Shown: positions 12,235-23,600 of the stretch, piece after piece
Layout: every line of letters starts with the position of its first letter
Position numbering within the stretch: position 1 is the first letter of the stretch
DNA from: Thuidium tamariscinum
Taxonomy: Eukaryota; Streptophyta; Bryopsida; Hypnales; Thuidiaceae
Direction: 5' to 3'
Length of the DNA stretch: 64,000 bases
Assembly (NCBI GenBank): GCA_947034885.2
Contig: OX344753.2
Coordinates: 12,090,001-12,154,000 of the forward strand
Notes under the pieces: generated by a model
What the model saw: only the letters and a program-made list of their open reading frames with translations
What the model was told of the DNA's origin: nothing
Database searches by the model: none
Program-made: the position numbers and the translations under genes

Positions 12235-12689
12235 CATTCCTATAACTAACTTAGTATAGTACTACAGTATATAGATAAACATCTACAATGTATTGCAATA
12301 TATGTGAAATTGAATACATGTTTTGAATTGTTGGGTGTTTTTTAATTGCTTCAAATTACAAGTCTTGGTCATATTCATGATATATTTTATTTGGATGAAA
12401 AGAGCATGATATTGTGACTTGTGAATAGATGTTGGATTGGCAAAATTGTCTCACAAACTGTATGCTCTATTATGTATGAATGTAATAGGACATTGTAAAT
12501 TGACTACATTTTATGAAGCTTCTCATTGAAATTGAATTAAAAAAGATGTTGAAATTTTGTTGTAAGTAGTAACAAATATGGTTCCATTAGCAAATGATTT
12601 GTTTAAACCCATGAAGCCTTTAATTACATTTTTGGCAATAAAGCAATTTCAAGCTAGTTATGACAAGTGGATTTTTTTTTTCTTAGAAA

Positions 12690-15000
12690 TTTTTACAAAA
12701 CATTTTCCTAAGAAGTAGCTCTAAGGCCTAACAATTTTCATTACATTTGACTACATAATGAAGAATTTATGACATGGTATGTTGTTTTCTTTACTTGGTA
12801 GGCAACCCAAGCAACTCAAAATATTTCTCTTAAAATATTTTTTTATTTGAAAAAAAAATGAAATTGGTTTATTAAATTTATATCTATGTGTCAGGCTTTG
12901 AATCAATCTATTTTATCAATGAAAGTAAAGTTATGAAGAATTTAATTTGGGGTAGTTTGTGGATAGTCATACAGTCTTTATTATACTAAAATGTTTGAAA
13001 TTTTGTTCATTATTTAGTTTTTAATATTTTTGAAACTAAAATTAAAATTTTGGTTGAAGATTGTTTAATACAATAATTGAACCATTGGAATTGCCTTTTT
13101 TCATTTCCATAAAAGAATTATTCACAATTCATTCTTTTCAAGTAGTTTTTACTTTTAACTTTTTTCTTCATACTATTTTTTTCCTATATGTTGTACTGTA
13201 CAGTGGGGTACCAATCAAAATGTTGTTTTTGAATTTGCATTGAGAAAAATTTCAGTACTACCAACTTTGAATGCCTCTCAAGAGCTCAAAAACAGGTATT
13301 TTACCACGAAATTTTTACCACAGCATCATATTTAAGTTAATTATATGTATGACAAATTTCAAGGCCAAAAGATTCACCGAAAAAAAGTTATTTAAAATCT
13401 ACCAACATTGGTAGTTGTGGAAATTTTTTCACTACTGCCAACTTTGACAGCCTCCCAAAGATTGAATTATTTTTTTTTTGCCATGAAGTTTTTGTCATGA
13501 AACAACCTCTATGTTTTTAATATGTATAAAAAATTTCAAGGTAAAATTCTTTTTTTTTAAGAAGATATTTGAAAGCTCCCAACAAGTGTAGTTTTGAGAA
13601 AATTTTCACAATTGCCAACTTTGACACCCTTCCAAGGGTTGAAAAATTGGTTTCTTACCATGAATTTTTTTTTTGTGAAGTCATCTCTATGATGATAATA
13701 TTTTCTCTAAATTTCAAGCTCAAATGAATTACCAAAAAAAAGATATACAAAATCTCCCAACATGTGTAGTTGTGAGGAGGAGTTTTTGAGCCCTTAGTAT
13801 CTGATGTTATTTTGTGGAGCAAAGTTTGACACGAATGTAAAAACTCAACCTCACAACTACACATGTTGAGAGATTTTGAATATCTTTTTTTGGGAAAGTG
13901 TTTTGAATTTGAAATTTGAAACATATATTATCAACATAAAGTTGATCTTATTCAAAAAATTTCATGTTAAATAGACAAATTTTCAACCCTTGGGAGGGTG
14001 TCAAAGTTGGCAATAGTGAAAATTTCCTCACAACTACACATGTTGGGAGATTTTGTATATCTTTTTTTTGGTAATTCATTTGAGCTTGAAATTTAGAGAA
14101 AATATTATCATCATAGAGATGACTTTACAAAAAGAAATTCATGGTAAGAAACCAATTTTTCAACCCTTGGAAGGGTGTCAAAGTTGGCAATTGTGAAAAC
14201 TTTCTCAAAACTACACTTGTTGGGAGATTTCAAATATTTTCTTAAAAAAAAGAATTTTACCTTGAAATTTTTTATACATATTAAAAACATAGAGGTTGTT
14301 TCATGACAAAAATTTCATGGCAAGAAAAAAATAATTCAATCTTTGGGAGGCTGTCAAAGTTGGCAGTAGTGAAAAAATTTCCACAACTACCAATGTTGGT
14401 AGATTTTAAATAACTTTTTTTCGGTGAATCTTTTGGCCTTGAAATTTGTCATACATATAATTAACTTAAATATAATTCTATGATAAAAATTTCGTGGTAA
14501 AATACCAGTTTTTGAGCTCTCGGGAGGCATTCAAAGTTGGCAGTACTAAAATTTTTCTCACTGCAAATTCAAAAACGACATTTTGATTGGTACCCCACTG
14601 TACAATTCCAAATGATTTGAAATTTTTTGAGCATGTAGCTAATTTGCATTGAAGAATGAAATCAGATAGTACCACCATTTTGAAATTTTTTTAATACAAA
14701 TGTGACCTCGTGAATCGTGAAGTGTTGCTACTTGGATTTTTACTGGGATTAAAAAAGGATTTTTGCCAATTTGAATGTTAATTTCTTATTGTCTACATTG
14801 TGGAAATGTCTGAAATTTTTTTGGCATCTTCTTAAAACACTTTATTACAAGATTCTACAGTTGCATGTGTCAAATTTATCTTAAATTCCTAAAAGTTGCA
14901 CTTATATGAGAAATTGCAATTCAAGAGTGTTTTTGGTGAAAACATAGTCCTAAACTTGTAGGGGTTAAAGCTTTCTATGAATTCGCTTCAAGATTAATAA
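12690..15000. repeat. Dispersed repeat R2, copy 1 (partner 24300-26050)
   Basis: Outside the inserted element 13201-14600, sequence on both sides aligns collinearly with 24395-24905 and 24905-26050. Shared landmarks are AGGCTCAACAATTTTCAT-like, GTTTGTGGGAAATTATGG-like and ATATGTTGTAC motifs and, on the far side, GCATGTAGCTAA. Coding content is not apparent. It is an old, diverged non-coding repeat of unknown class. Confidence 0.7.
13201..14600. mobile_element. 1400-bp palindromic TA-flanked element, Tc1/mariner-like ends
   Basis: Ends CAGTGGGGTACCAATCAAAA (13201) and its complement (ending 14600) are flanked by TA on both sides. The homologous site at about 24900 in repeat copy 2 lacks it. 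Both arms are built of degenerate units of about 176 bp, each with GCCAACTTTGACA or its complement: left at about 13264, 13437 and 13616; right at about 14008, 14184, 14360 and 14537. The centre is about 13820. CAGT ends plus a TA duplication are typical of Tc1/mariner-derived MITEs. No transposase is present. Confidence 0.85.
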
Positions 15001-15252
15001 ATTCAATCATTATACCAATTTCCCTTGTAGTACACTTGATGAAATCTTTCTTTATATGTACATCTAGTCATCTTTTGAACTGAAAACATATTTCAATCAT
15101 TTCCACACAACTTTTCATCTAAATTTGGTGCATTCATCTATATTTGGAATGAAAATGAAAAATTTATCGCATAAGAAGGTTCCTTTGATATGGCGAGTAG
15201 TAGCCTATTTTTCAAAAATTGTGAACTCTGGCACCATCATTCCCAAAGAAAA

Positions 15253-15502
15253 GGTCAGGGTGAACTAGGCCCTTCACTCCGCTACTTGAAGTCTTCAACT
15301 CTCCAAATAATTCTAGGGGTGTAAGTAAAACAAAATGCCCCCTCTTTTGTGCTTATCAAATTTACCGCACTACATCACCTACCTAATTTGGGGCCTCTCA
15401 TTGCAAATCTGAATTCAGAATTTCCAATTTAAATTATTTATAATAATAAAAAATTCTAGCATTTTTACGAATGGCTGAACAAGGGGTCAATTCACCTTGA
15501 CC
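15253..15502. mobile_element. Small inverted-repeat element, about 250 bp
   Basis: Ends GGTCAGGGTGAACTAGGCCC and GGGGTCAATTCACCTTGACC are imperfect inverted repeats. The interior near 15392-15450 (TAATTTGGGGCCTCTC, then AATCTGAATTCAGAATTT) resembles the interior of the element at 45532-45765. It is non-coding, and its target duplication is unclear. Confidence 0.55.
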
Positions 15503-16608
15503 AAATAAAAAGGACTTGTAATATAATCCTAAAATCCAATAGACACTTGTACAGCACATTGTCTTCCCATCTACTCGTGCGTTCGCCCACCTACCTGACC
15601 ACTAGACGTATAATTTTGCGAATGTCAACTGACATCCGGGGGGCCATGGACATTGCTGCAGAACATTCAGACATCTTGTCAACCCTGTCCCATGTTTATT
15701 ATATTTGAGAAGCTAGGGTGATTCGAAAGAAGAGTGTTGGATCTTTCCCCTACACTATTATTGACACTGCAAGAATTGTCATCTAAACCTAATTGATAGC
15801 GAATAGGAGGTTCAACTTTCGGGTCACTTAGTTTCTGATTTTGAGATAGCATGTCTCATTTCTCTCTTCTAGTCATCTCTAGTTCTCTACAGTAGTCATT
15901 GTAGCAGCTTTGGTCCAATTCACTTCAAATTTTTTTGTCTCTGCAATATAGTCCTTTATTATCCAACCTTACACTTCCTTATTTGTCACCTCCTAAGTTC
16001 CAAACACTCTCCAATAAATACTCAATAGACCTACTTTATTTGATTGAGGCAAATGGAGAGACATAAGTCTACAACTTTTCTATCCAAATAAAAAAGCACA
16101 TTTTTGTGGGTGACATGCTGACTAGTGAGCTCCTTCTTTGGATTAAAGCCAAAGTTATGTAGCTTTCGTACATTGACAAAAAAACTCGTCATCTTGGTCA
16201 ACCCAAGGCCCAAGCTACCTTTGGCTAATCTTTGAGAGTCTTCACTTTTGTCTTTGTCATCTACTAAAAAACAACAAGCTACAAACAATTGAGACTTTAA
16301 ACTATCTAAATAGGCAAATGCTTGAAGAAGTAATTGACAAAAGAACTAAGCCCAGGGTTACCATATCACTAGATTGTTCAAAGTTGCAAAGTTCTACCAA
16401 TTTGAGTAGTGTGATTGCTAAGTTCTTGAAGATTAGTTCTTAAATTGGTGAAAAAATAAAGGTAATTCGCAAAATGCAGAGTAGATTACTAGAAAAGATG
16501 CGCACTAGAGCAACTAGGGTTTCAAGGAACTTGCACACGCTCTGTGGTGCATTGAACATATGGAGAGAGGAAGAGAATAAATTTTGGGGGGGAATTACGA
16601 CATTGCAT

Positions 16609-16740
16609 ACAAGTGCCTCCCTCTCCAAAGTCCAAACACACAAGTGCCTCCCTTTCCAAACACACAAGTGCTTCCCTTTCCAAACACAAAAGTACCTCCC
16701 TTTCCAAACACACAAGTACCTCCCTTTCCAAACAGACAAG
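16609..16740. repeat. 24-bp minisatellite
   Basis: Five to six copies of a 24-bp unit centred on AAGTGCCTCCCTTTCC followed by AAACACAC. Because 24 is divisible by three, several frames on both strands stay open and produce 8-residue peptide repeats (for example VCLEREVL on minus). This explains the overlapping open frames at 16474-17028. I see no independent support for a gene. Confidence 0.9.
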
Positions 16741-17139
16741 TATTTTAGAAAAATCCATCTTTGAAAAAATAGGTGCAAGACAATCTAAAATAAGACTAAA
16801 CTTTATAGCAAAAGCAAGTTCCTTTGAATGTGGACGGTATAGACGCTCAACTTCACCAAAATCCAAATAGAGCTTACTTAGCAAGCCAAAAACAATATAC
16901 AAACAAAGCTTGACAGTCACTGAAATCCAAATACAGATGATTCTACAAGTCCAAAAGAACACACGAACAAGCACAATGCTAAATTTTGACAGTAGAATAT
17001 GTGAAGCCAACCCAGAAATAAATTTCAAATTATTACACTAAAAAAATCAACCAAGCCATATTACCACATAAATAAAATTAAAAGTCTAAAAAATTAAAGA
17101 ACAATATTTCTATTGTATGCAACTAGCCATAAGGAGTAT

Positions 17140-17290
17140 AGTCCTGTCCTAGCAAAGTAATCCCAATGGTCCCTTTGAGTGTGGTTTGACCTAGTCTACC
17201 CTTTTGTGGCAATGGTTGCACACTGCACATTCAAGAGTTTGATTTCCCACGTTTTTCTTCTACATTATAGTAAAGTATGATGTTACTTAG
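17140..17290. repeat. Fragment related to the interior of the 50.7-51.5 kb element
   Basis: The segment with CTACCCTTTTGTGGCAATGG, CATTCAAGAGTTTGATTT and CTTCTACATTATAGTA matches 51325-51410 within the Stowaway-like element, with scattered differences. It is probably a decayed copy of that element. Confidence 0.55.
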
Positions 17291-18130
17291 CGGGATTCAT
17301 TGTTGTATTTTTAGAATATTGTGACAAGTCTAAGCAAGCAAGCAAGCAATAGATTCTTGAGTCACTAGGTATTTGGAGGTAAACCATAGAATTTATATGA
17401 TGACATGTTCCAATTTTCTATAAATATTTTAGTGTTCAATTTTTGTCAATTCTTCTATTTTATTTTTCTAGAATACCGGGAAAAGATTCCAGGTGATTCC
17501 AAGTGATTCTATCCAAGTGACTCCAACAATTTGGATACAATCTCAATACTTAGTACTTAGAGGAATTAGTATGCCGAAGCTACCATGCTTACAGTGTTGC
17601 GCTAACATTCCATGGCATGCCAATGCTAAAGTCGAGCTTGTATGAACTACCCAATGCTCCCTATTTCGGTCTACATTTTCACAAATTCAAAAAAAAATGT
17701 CTACACACTCAAGGTGGTTCAATTACTCAAGATTTAGTTGTGATTACTTCAAAATTGAAAAAAAAATCATACATATTGAAGACACTAGATGGTCAATGTT
17801 CAAACCTTTTCCCAAGAATACCCAGCGAGAGTGAACACACAAAACTTTGCTTAGTAAGAAAATTCAAAAAGTGCAAAATTTGATGCTAATAGGTATTATC
17901 ACATTAAATTTTTTTAAGTAATCCAAAAAGGTTATTTTTAAAAGCTTTTTTGTATAACATGCACCGAAAGAGTCACAAACGGGTGTATTTTCCATGCCCA
18001 AAAATGCATATCGAAGATAGCTAAGAAAATATATCTCCCTTTTCTAAGGATTTTAGCTACGCTAGATCACTATTTCGAGGGTTCTATTTTGAGAACACTC
18101 TAATTTGGTAGTTGTAATGGGAAAGAGCAT

Positions 18131-18168
18131 AAGTGTTTCTTGCATTTGGGTGAATGCAAGAAACACTT
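18131..18168. repeat. Inverted M1 terminus abutting the 946-bp hairpin
   Basis: AAGTGTTTCTTGCAT (18131-18145) is the complement of the element end 18154-18168. An extra M1 end therefore lies back to back with the hairpin element, separated by 8 nt. It looks like a relic of an older M1 insertion or of an aberrant transposition. Confidence 0.75.
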
Positions 18169-19093
18169 GTACTATTTGTTGCGTTTTGTCACACCCTAGT
18201 TTTTTCTTTTTCTTTTAGCCATAACTTTTGTGTTTTAGCTTCAAATGACTCAAAATTTATAGGAAAGCTACTCATAGCTATTATGTATCTATAATGAATT
18301 TTGGAGATTTTTCAAAAATAATTTATCATTTTTAAATAGCCCCGAAAATTTCTCACAATACTCAATTTAGGGGTTTTTAGCACCATTTATCTTCAAAAAA
18401 ACGAATTTTGACCTAAAATTTGGAGAGCATGGTCTCTTAGTAGAATTATACCTACTGTGCAAAGGAATTTTAAAAATACTTATTTTTAAGTGTTGTAGAA
18501 GTCCACAAAGAGAGCTTCATTTTGCATTTTTTTCCAAAGGTATAAAACATTATTTTGGTGAGATTTTTGGTCAAATTTCATCACCAAAAAGTTTTTTCAA
18601 GTTTAGTATTTTTATTTATTTTTTTGAAAAATAAATAAAAATACTAAATTTGAAAAAACTTTTTGGTGATGAGATTTGACCAAAAATCTCACCAAAATAA
18701 TGTTTTATACCTTTGGAAAAAAATGCAAAATGAAGCTCTCTTTGTGGACTTCTACAACACTTAAAAATAAGTATTTTTAAAATTCCTTTGCACAGTAGGT
18801 ATAATTCTACTAAGAGACCATACTCTCCAAATTTTAGGTCAAAATTCGTTTTTTTGAAGATAAATGGTGCTAAAAACCCCTAAATTGAGTATTGTGAGAA
18901 ATTTTCGGGGCTATTTAAAAATGATAAATTATTTTTGAAAAATCTCCAAAATTCATTATAGATACATAATAGCTATGAGTAGCTTTCCTATAAATTTTGA
19001 GTCATTTGAAGCTAAAACACAAAAGTTATGGCTAAAAGAAAAAGAAAAAACTAGGGTGTGACAAAAGGCTTTAAGTGTTTCTTGCATTCACCC
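18148..19093. mobile_element. Near-perfect 946-bp hairpin of MITE family M1, ATTT target duplication
   Basis: Left arm about 18148-18622 and right arm about 18632-19093 are near-identical reverse complements, with only scattered single differences. Termini GGGTGAATGCAAG and CTTGCATTCACCC are flanked by ATTT on both sides. The body aligns with one half of other M1 copies (for example GCCATAACTTTTGTGTTTTAG), so the element is a head-to-head dimer of one half. A transcript would fold into a stem of about 460 bp, a plausible small-RNA source. It has no coding capacity. Confidence 0.92.
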
Positions 19094-19231
19094 ATTTACA
19101 CTTGATTGCCTTGATTGATGCAACTTCAATAAGGGAATCCAACTCATTTATATACAATCAAAAAAGATTATGAGAATGTTGTAACAAAAATAAAATTATG
19201 ATCTAGATTAATAAGTATTACATATGATTTG

Positions 19232-19591
19232 CATTAGAGAAAATATGGACTCTCCAGAGGGTCGTCTAACTTTGACAAGCCGGTCTATATAAAGATTTCT
19301 GTGTAAGCTTGATTTCTGTATAAAAGGCCCGAATTCTGACAGGAGATGCAGTTTAGCTTGTGTGAATATCTTCATTGCCACGCAGAATATGTCAGTTTTT
19401 ACAACTTTCGTTCAATGAAGTTGAAGAGCTTGTATTTCAAAGCTCCGATGTTTGGCTCCACTATTGAGCACATGACACTTGTACATCACAGCTATAGGGG
19501 AAAAATTCTACCTCATACTAAATAAATGTAATAAGGGGTCCCTTCCGCCACTTCCTAGCAGTCCTTTGGAGAGTTCAGATTTTTTCTAATG
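19232..19591. mobile_element. Inverted-repeat element M2, copy 1 (360 bp)
   Basis: The ends CATTAGAGAAAATATGGACT and, at the right, AGATTTTTTCTAATG are imperfect inverted repeats of about 33 bp. The same ends bound 58197-58767. In both places the element is followed by the duplicated segment that leads toward a PPO, so it was probably present before that duplication. Confidence 0.65.
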
Positions 19592-20545
19592 GCTTTGTGT
19601 TGTAGTTAGTGCTTGTTGCTCCCAATTCTAACTTAGCAATTCTAACTTAGCAACAAAGTAGTAGTGACTAGTGTTGGCCATCACAAGTTGTGTCACATTG
19701 CAATACTCAATCTAGCATAGCCAACAAAAATAGTGACAAATTGAACCAAATGAATGAGCTACATATTGAACGTGTTGAGAACAACGTGGATGACAGTGTG
19801 CCTCATACACTCCTTCAAAAAGCGGAGTTGACTATGAGATATAATGGAATCTTTCTACACATCCACTGCATGTTTGCCAGCAATACAACAAATCGATGCT
19901 TCGACCATACTCGATACACAAATTGTCAAATTCCTTTGCTGAATTGGCAAACTACCCAAATAGCAAGTCGATCTACCCAAGCTCCTGCGCAAAAGTCTGT
20001 GCACACTCAGGTAGTTCCAACAACTTATTCCTGGTTTCTCACAGTACTAGCTTACAACTTGACACGGCAAAGCAAACTTGGAACACTGGAAAGCAAACAC
20101 TTGGTTCGAAATTAACGTGGAACACTTTCCAGTATGTGACCCAATCTTTCGAAAGCCCTTCAAGAAACACGTAAGACTTGCAAATTAAACTCCGTAGCTT
20201 TACGTGTTGTATAAATGTGTGTGTTGATTGTTTTCAGCATCTTCTAACTAGTATCTATTTGCTATACTGCTTGGACCGTAATCCTCTCATCAATGCAATT
20301 AATTCCACGACTTTCGTGCTAAACCAGCCATGCAGCTGCATGGTGAACCTTCAGAAAACTTTGATCAGGCCTCACGACACGCATACTTGCAAACTCCATA
20401 TGTATGCGTGTCGATCTGCTGCCTTCAGCGGCATCTTCTCTAGTCCGACATATTTCCTAAGTATGTGTAACTCATTTGAGTTCTTTATCTCTAACAGTGA
20501 ACTAATCCAAGTGATAAAAACTTCAATTCTGCTGCATGATGTACC
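19592..20545. pseudogene. Orphaned PPO 5'-flank copy (paralogue of about 59200-61160)
   Basis: Collinear with the region upstream of the plus-strand PPO. Matches include CCCAATT(C/G)T(A/G)ACTTAG and AACAAAGTA (19620-19660 versus 59230-59260), TTTGCCAGCAATAC, CTCCTGCGCAAAAGT followed by GGTAGTTCCAACAAC (about 19980 versus 59784), ACACTGGAAAGCAAAC, and TCTCTAGTCCGACATATTTCC (about 20436 versus 61032). In the other copy the PPO start codon follows within about 50 bp of the end of similarity. Here similarity stops near 20545, no PPO frame follows on this strand, and the next gene is the opposite-strand PPO. I read this as the promoter and leader of a lost PPO copy. The frames at 19690-20600 match no family I know. 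Confidence 0.6.
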
Positions 20546-20857
20546 TCGGGAACAGCATCATTCCAAGGAGGAGGTACAGCGAGACTACAGACTAGGCTGA
20601 TTAATTCATGTCACGCTAATTTCAAGTGGACTTTGTGACGATTCGCGTTGTTAATTTGAAACAGAAAACAAAATTCAACTGATTAGTTGTCATTCACGTC
20701 ACTCGCATGGTCCAGTTGACTGTCGTGGTCTGCCGAGGCACAGGAAGGAGTCCTACGAGCTTGGCGGGTACTGTAGGACTGCCGAGGAGGAAATTCTCCA
20801 GGGGGAAAACTAAAGATTGCCCTACGTACAGTAATAAAATCGCTTAAGAATGTACTG

Positions 20858-23154
20858 CTAGAGCGGCATGGTGGGTCCGAAGTCGTAGATGATTCTCGCT
20901 CGGAAAGTTATGTTCTGCCCCGGCGCCGGCGACTGTTGCACCAGAGTCACCACCACCTCCTTCACGTAGTCCTTCCCGATCTGCATCAGCTTGGGTCCGA
21001 TGGCCACGCGCCACACGCGCTTCGGGTTGTACGTGGCCTGGCCGACGATCGGAAAGTAATTGAACTCCGCGACGTACTCAGGACACACGGGTCCGTTGGT
21101 GGCCTTGGCTTGCGGGAAAAACAAATAAACCTTCCAGAAAACGAACTCATCGATGTTGGGGAAGTAGATGCCGGACAGCTCCAGGATCTCCGTGCCGTTG
21201 GTGAGACGAATCTTCGGGCGTTTGAGACGGAACGTGATCGGGGTCAGGGTCAGGACTTGGGAGGTCTTGTGCCTGGGCGTGCTGCTGATCAGGGCTTCGG
21301 TGGCGGATTTGCTGAGGGGGTTGCAGAGGGGGATGGAGTTCTCTTGCCCACGGGCCACGCCGTTCGTCGCCCACGGCGTCGGGATGTCTTCGTAGCTGTA
21401 CCTGCAGGCGGAGAAAGCGAGGATGGAAACGAATTGTGAGTGTTACGTTTGCGGCGAGAGTCCACTCGATCACAGGAAGCTCAGTGCAATTGTGAGAAGT
21501 AAGAACACCACAGGACTGCATGTCCTGTGGTGTTTACAAAAAGATTTAAGACCAACACCAATTAAGTACTTGTTGCTGCACAATCTCTGATGTAACATAG
21601 CTAGAATCTAATGGTTGGTATTTGGTAGAATTAATCCCGCGAAACCTAGGTGGTGGTCTGGCATGGTTCGTTGAGACACTACGAATTTCATGAAAATCAA
21701 TCAGCAGTTTTCATGCGCTTTGCGTCAAAATTCACAATTATACTGGATATTAGATCTATGGCTCCACTGCTCATACAGAGTAATTGCCGTAATTGTCACC
21801 AAAGGGTTTAAGCAATGGCAGCTAGTGGCACAATACACCTGTTTAGATCAAATCGCTAAACAGCAGGTAGCTGCATGCACAAGAAGCCTACTGAGTCAGG
21901 AATTACAAAGAATTCTATGTCCGAATGGAGGGAATTTGAACCATGCATAGCTCATAGAAAATTGATAGCTCGTACGGTCGATGAAGAAGTACGTCAGACT
22001 CTCAGACGTACAAAATAAATATACATTTTGGACAGCCATAAATTCGGGCGGTTGAGAAATGATTCATTGCATAAAGTGAATTTCCATCCTTACCTGAGAA
22101 GATCCGTGTCAAGTGTCTGCTCGACGCTCATCTTCACCAGGTTCGCGTTCTCGTCGTAGAACGTGAACTGCGTAGCATTGAATGCTCGGTCCAGTGGGTG
22201 GGTTCTCACGCCCCCCGGCAGCTTGTGCCACAACGCCCACATTCGATCGATGTTGTTGTGATGAACATAAAACACTGGATCATACCCCGCTGTTGAAAAA
22301 CTCCCCAGATCTCCCCCCACCCACAGATGAACAGGGTCATGTGGGGCAACTTCAAGAGTCCCCGGCCCTACACCTGCAAGATCCCCAAAGTAGTACGGCA
22401 ACCCATAGAATAACCCCGGCGTGGGCGCCGCAGTCACCAACTGCGAGTACAGCAGCCGATCATTCTGCTGTCTCAGAAACGCCGACGTCTTGTTGGTACA
22501 CACACCAAGACCGCGTGTATCCAGATCAATCAAATCCTCAGGAGTGGAGCAGTTGTTGCGCCTGAGGTCCCAGAGTGGTGAGCTTCGGTTGTAGAAAATC
22601 GCAGGGAAGGCATTCGGGATGGGGCGAATGTCCTGGGTGTTGTCCCACGCCCAGTACGGCAAGGCGAAGCTGTCGTCGTCGAGAATGCCGGCGAGGATAC
22701 GTTCGTGCCAAAACAGGAACATGCGGTGCCAGGGGAGGAAATACCAGCCGGCGTGAATCGCCAAGGGATACTTACTGCCAGGGAACAGGAGCGCGTTGTT
22801 GCAGTACAGGCAGTGCATATTCTTCTGGTTGAGAAGTGAGCGTGGGTCGGAGTCGGGCAGAGCTCGGAGCAGCGCGTACGCGCGCTCGAGCCGCGAGACT
22901 TCGAATTGCGTGAGCAGGTGCACTGGGCGGCGGTTGCGCCATGGCCGGGTGCTGATCTCGTCGAGCTTGAATTCTCGGATGCCTGGGGTGCCCGTGTAAT
23001 TGGAGGGCGTGCAGCAGTGCTCGACGCTGTTGCATATCTTTGGGAGGTCTGCGGCGGGGATGGGGCCTCCGGTGCGCGGTTGCGCCCCGGATGTCCAGAC
23101 CACGAGGGTCATGGACAGAGCTGCCCAAAGCATGGAACTCCTCATGACTAACAT
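20858..23154 (-). CDS. PPO: Polyphenol oxidase (tyrosinase/catechol oxidase family), 2 exons
   Basis: Predicted 534-aa copper enzyme that oxidises o-diphenols (possibly monophenols) to o-quinones with O2. Exon 1 is 23154-22094 and exon 2 is 21401-20858. The intron (22093-21402) has a GTAAGG donor and CTGCAG acceptor in phase 2, rebuilding Arg354. Residues 1-24 form a hydrophobic signal peptide, with likely cleavage near SGA|QP. A Cys-rich segment follows (C41, C47, C48). CuA ligands are H114 in an HCLYC motif, H134 and H143 (PWHR). C118, or C115, is placed for the thioether bridge. CuB ligands are H272, H276 and the HH pair 298-299 followed by NNIDRMW. E268 fits the conserved waterkeeper Glu. 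FTFYDE (330-335) starts the DWL-type region, and exon 2 encodes the KFDV-type domain. Several N-glycosylation sequons (NYT, NRS, NCS, NKT, NAT, NIT) fit secretion. The start is the first ATG of the open frame, with two more in-frame ATGs within 8 codons. Upstream I see no convincing TATA box. No frameshift or stop is present. The specific isoform cannot be assigned. Confidence 0.93.
21504..21534. repeat. Perfect 13-bp-stem hairpin in PPO intron
   Basis: Arms 21504-21516 and 21522-21534 are perfectly complementary around a 5-nt loop (TGCAT). It lies inside the single intron of the minus-strand PPO, about 100 nt from the acceptor. It could be a small MITE footprint or an RNA structure affecting splicing; the sequence alone does not decide. 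Confidence 0.8.
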
Positions 23155-23600
23155 GCAGGAAGTTAAGGGAGCTAGAGCTAGCGCCTAGCGCTCCTGCGCG
23201 CGCGCTTGCTGCCCCGGGAACCCGAATTCACTTCTACAGTACCACGCTCTTGGTCACGGAGCAGCTCCCGAAATATTTCATGACAAGAACTTTACACTAA
23301 CTTAGCTGGGAGCTAGTGCCTGTGGAACGACACCGATCGAGGAAACACGCTTGGTCTGAGATCGATCATGTCAAATCTTGCTGCATGAAAGAGTATCGCA
23401 GGCTACCCTTAAATGCAGCCCGGGAGCGTCGCGTTCTAGTACTTGGATTTGGCCAATCACGCTTTGGGAAACGAGAAGGACTTTGTCTGCGGGATTCTAC
23501 AGTACTTCCCTCGCACTCCAAGTGAAATCCAAAGTAGCCTCCAGTCGCAAAATGTAACAGTATGGCCGGTTGTTGAACTGCCATGATCGAAGTTAATACA
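23155..23600 (-). promoter_or_regulatory. Upstream region of the minus-strand PPO
   Basis: This is the GC-richer interval before the start codon. On the minus strand it contains a GATTGG (inverted CCAAT) near 23453-23458 and two weak TATA-like AT runs (AAATATTT near 23271, CATTTAAGG near 23410). No element is decisive; it is listed as the probable promoter by position only. Confidence 0.35.

Noticed and set aside
16609..16740. CRISPR-like spaced repeats
   Set aside because: Units are contiguous with no unique spacers, and the context is plant nuclear DNA.
16474..17028. Overlapping frames up to 168 codons with an 8-residue repeat
   Set aside because: A 24-bp minisatellite keeps several frames open on both strands at once.
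21147..21521. Alternative minus-strand and plus-strand frames over PPO exons (also 22182-23151, 61192-61804, 62258-62728, 63274-63931)
   Set aside because: GC-rich exons leave shadow frames open; only one frame carries the copper-site motifs.
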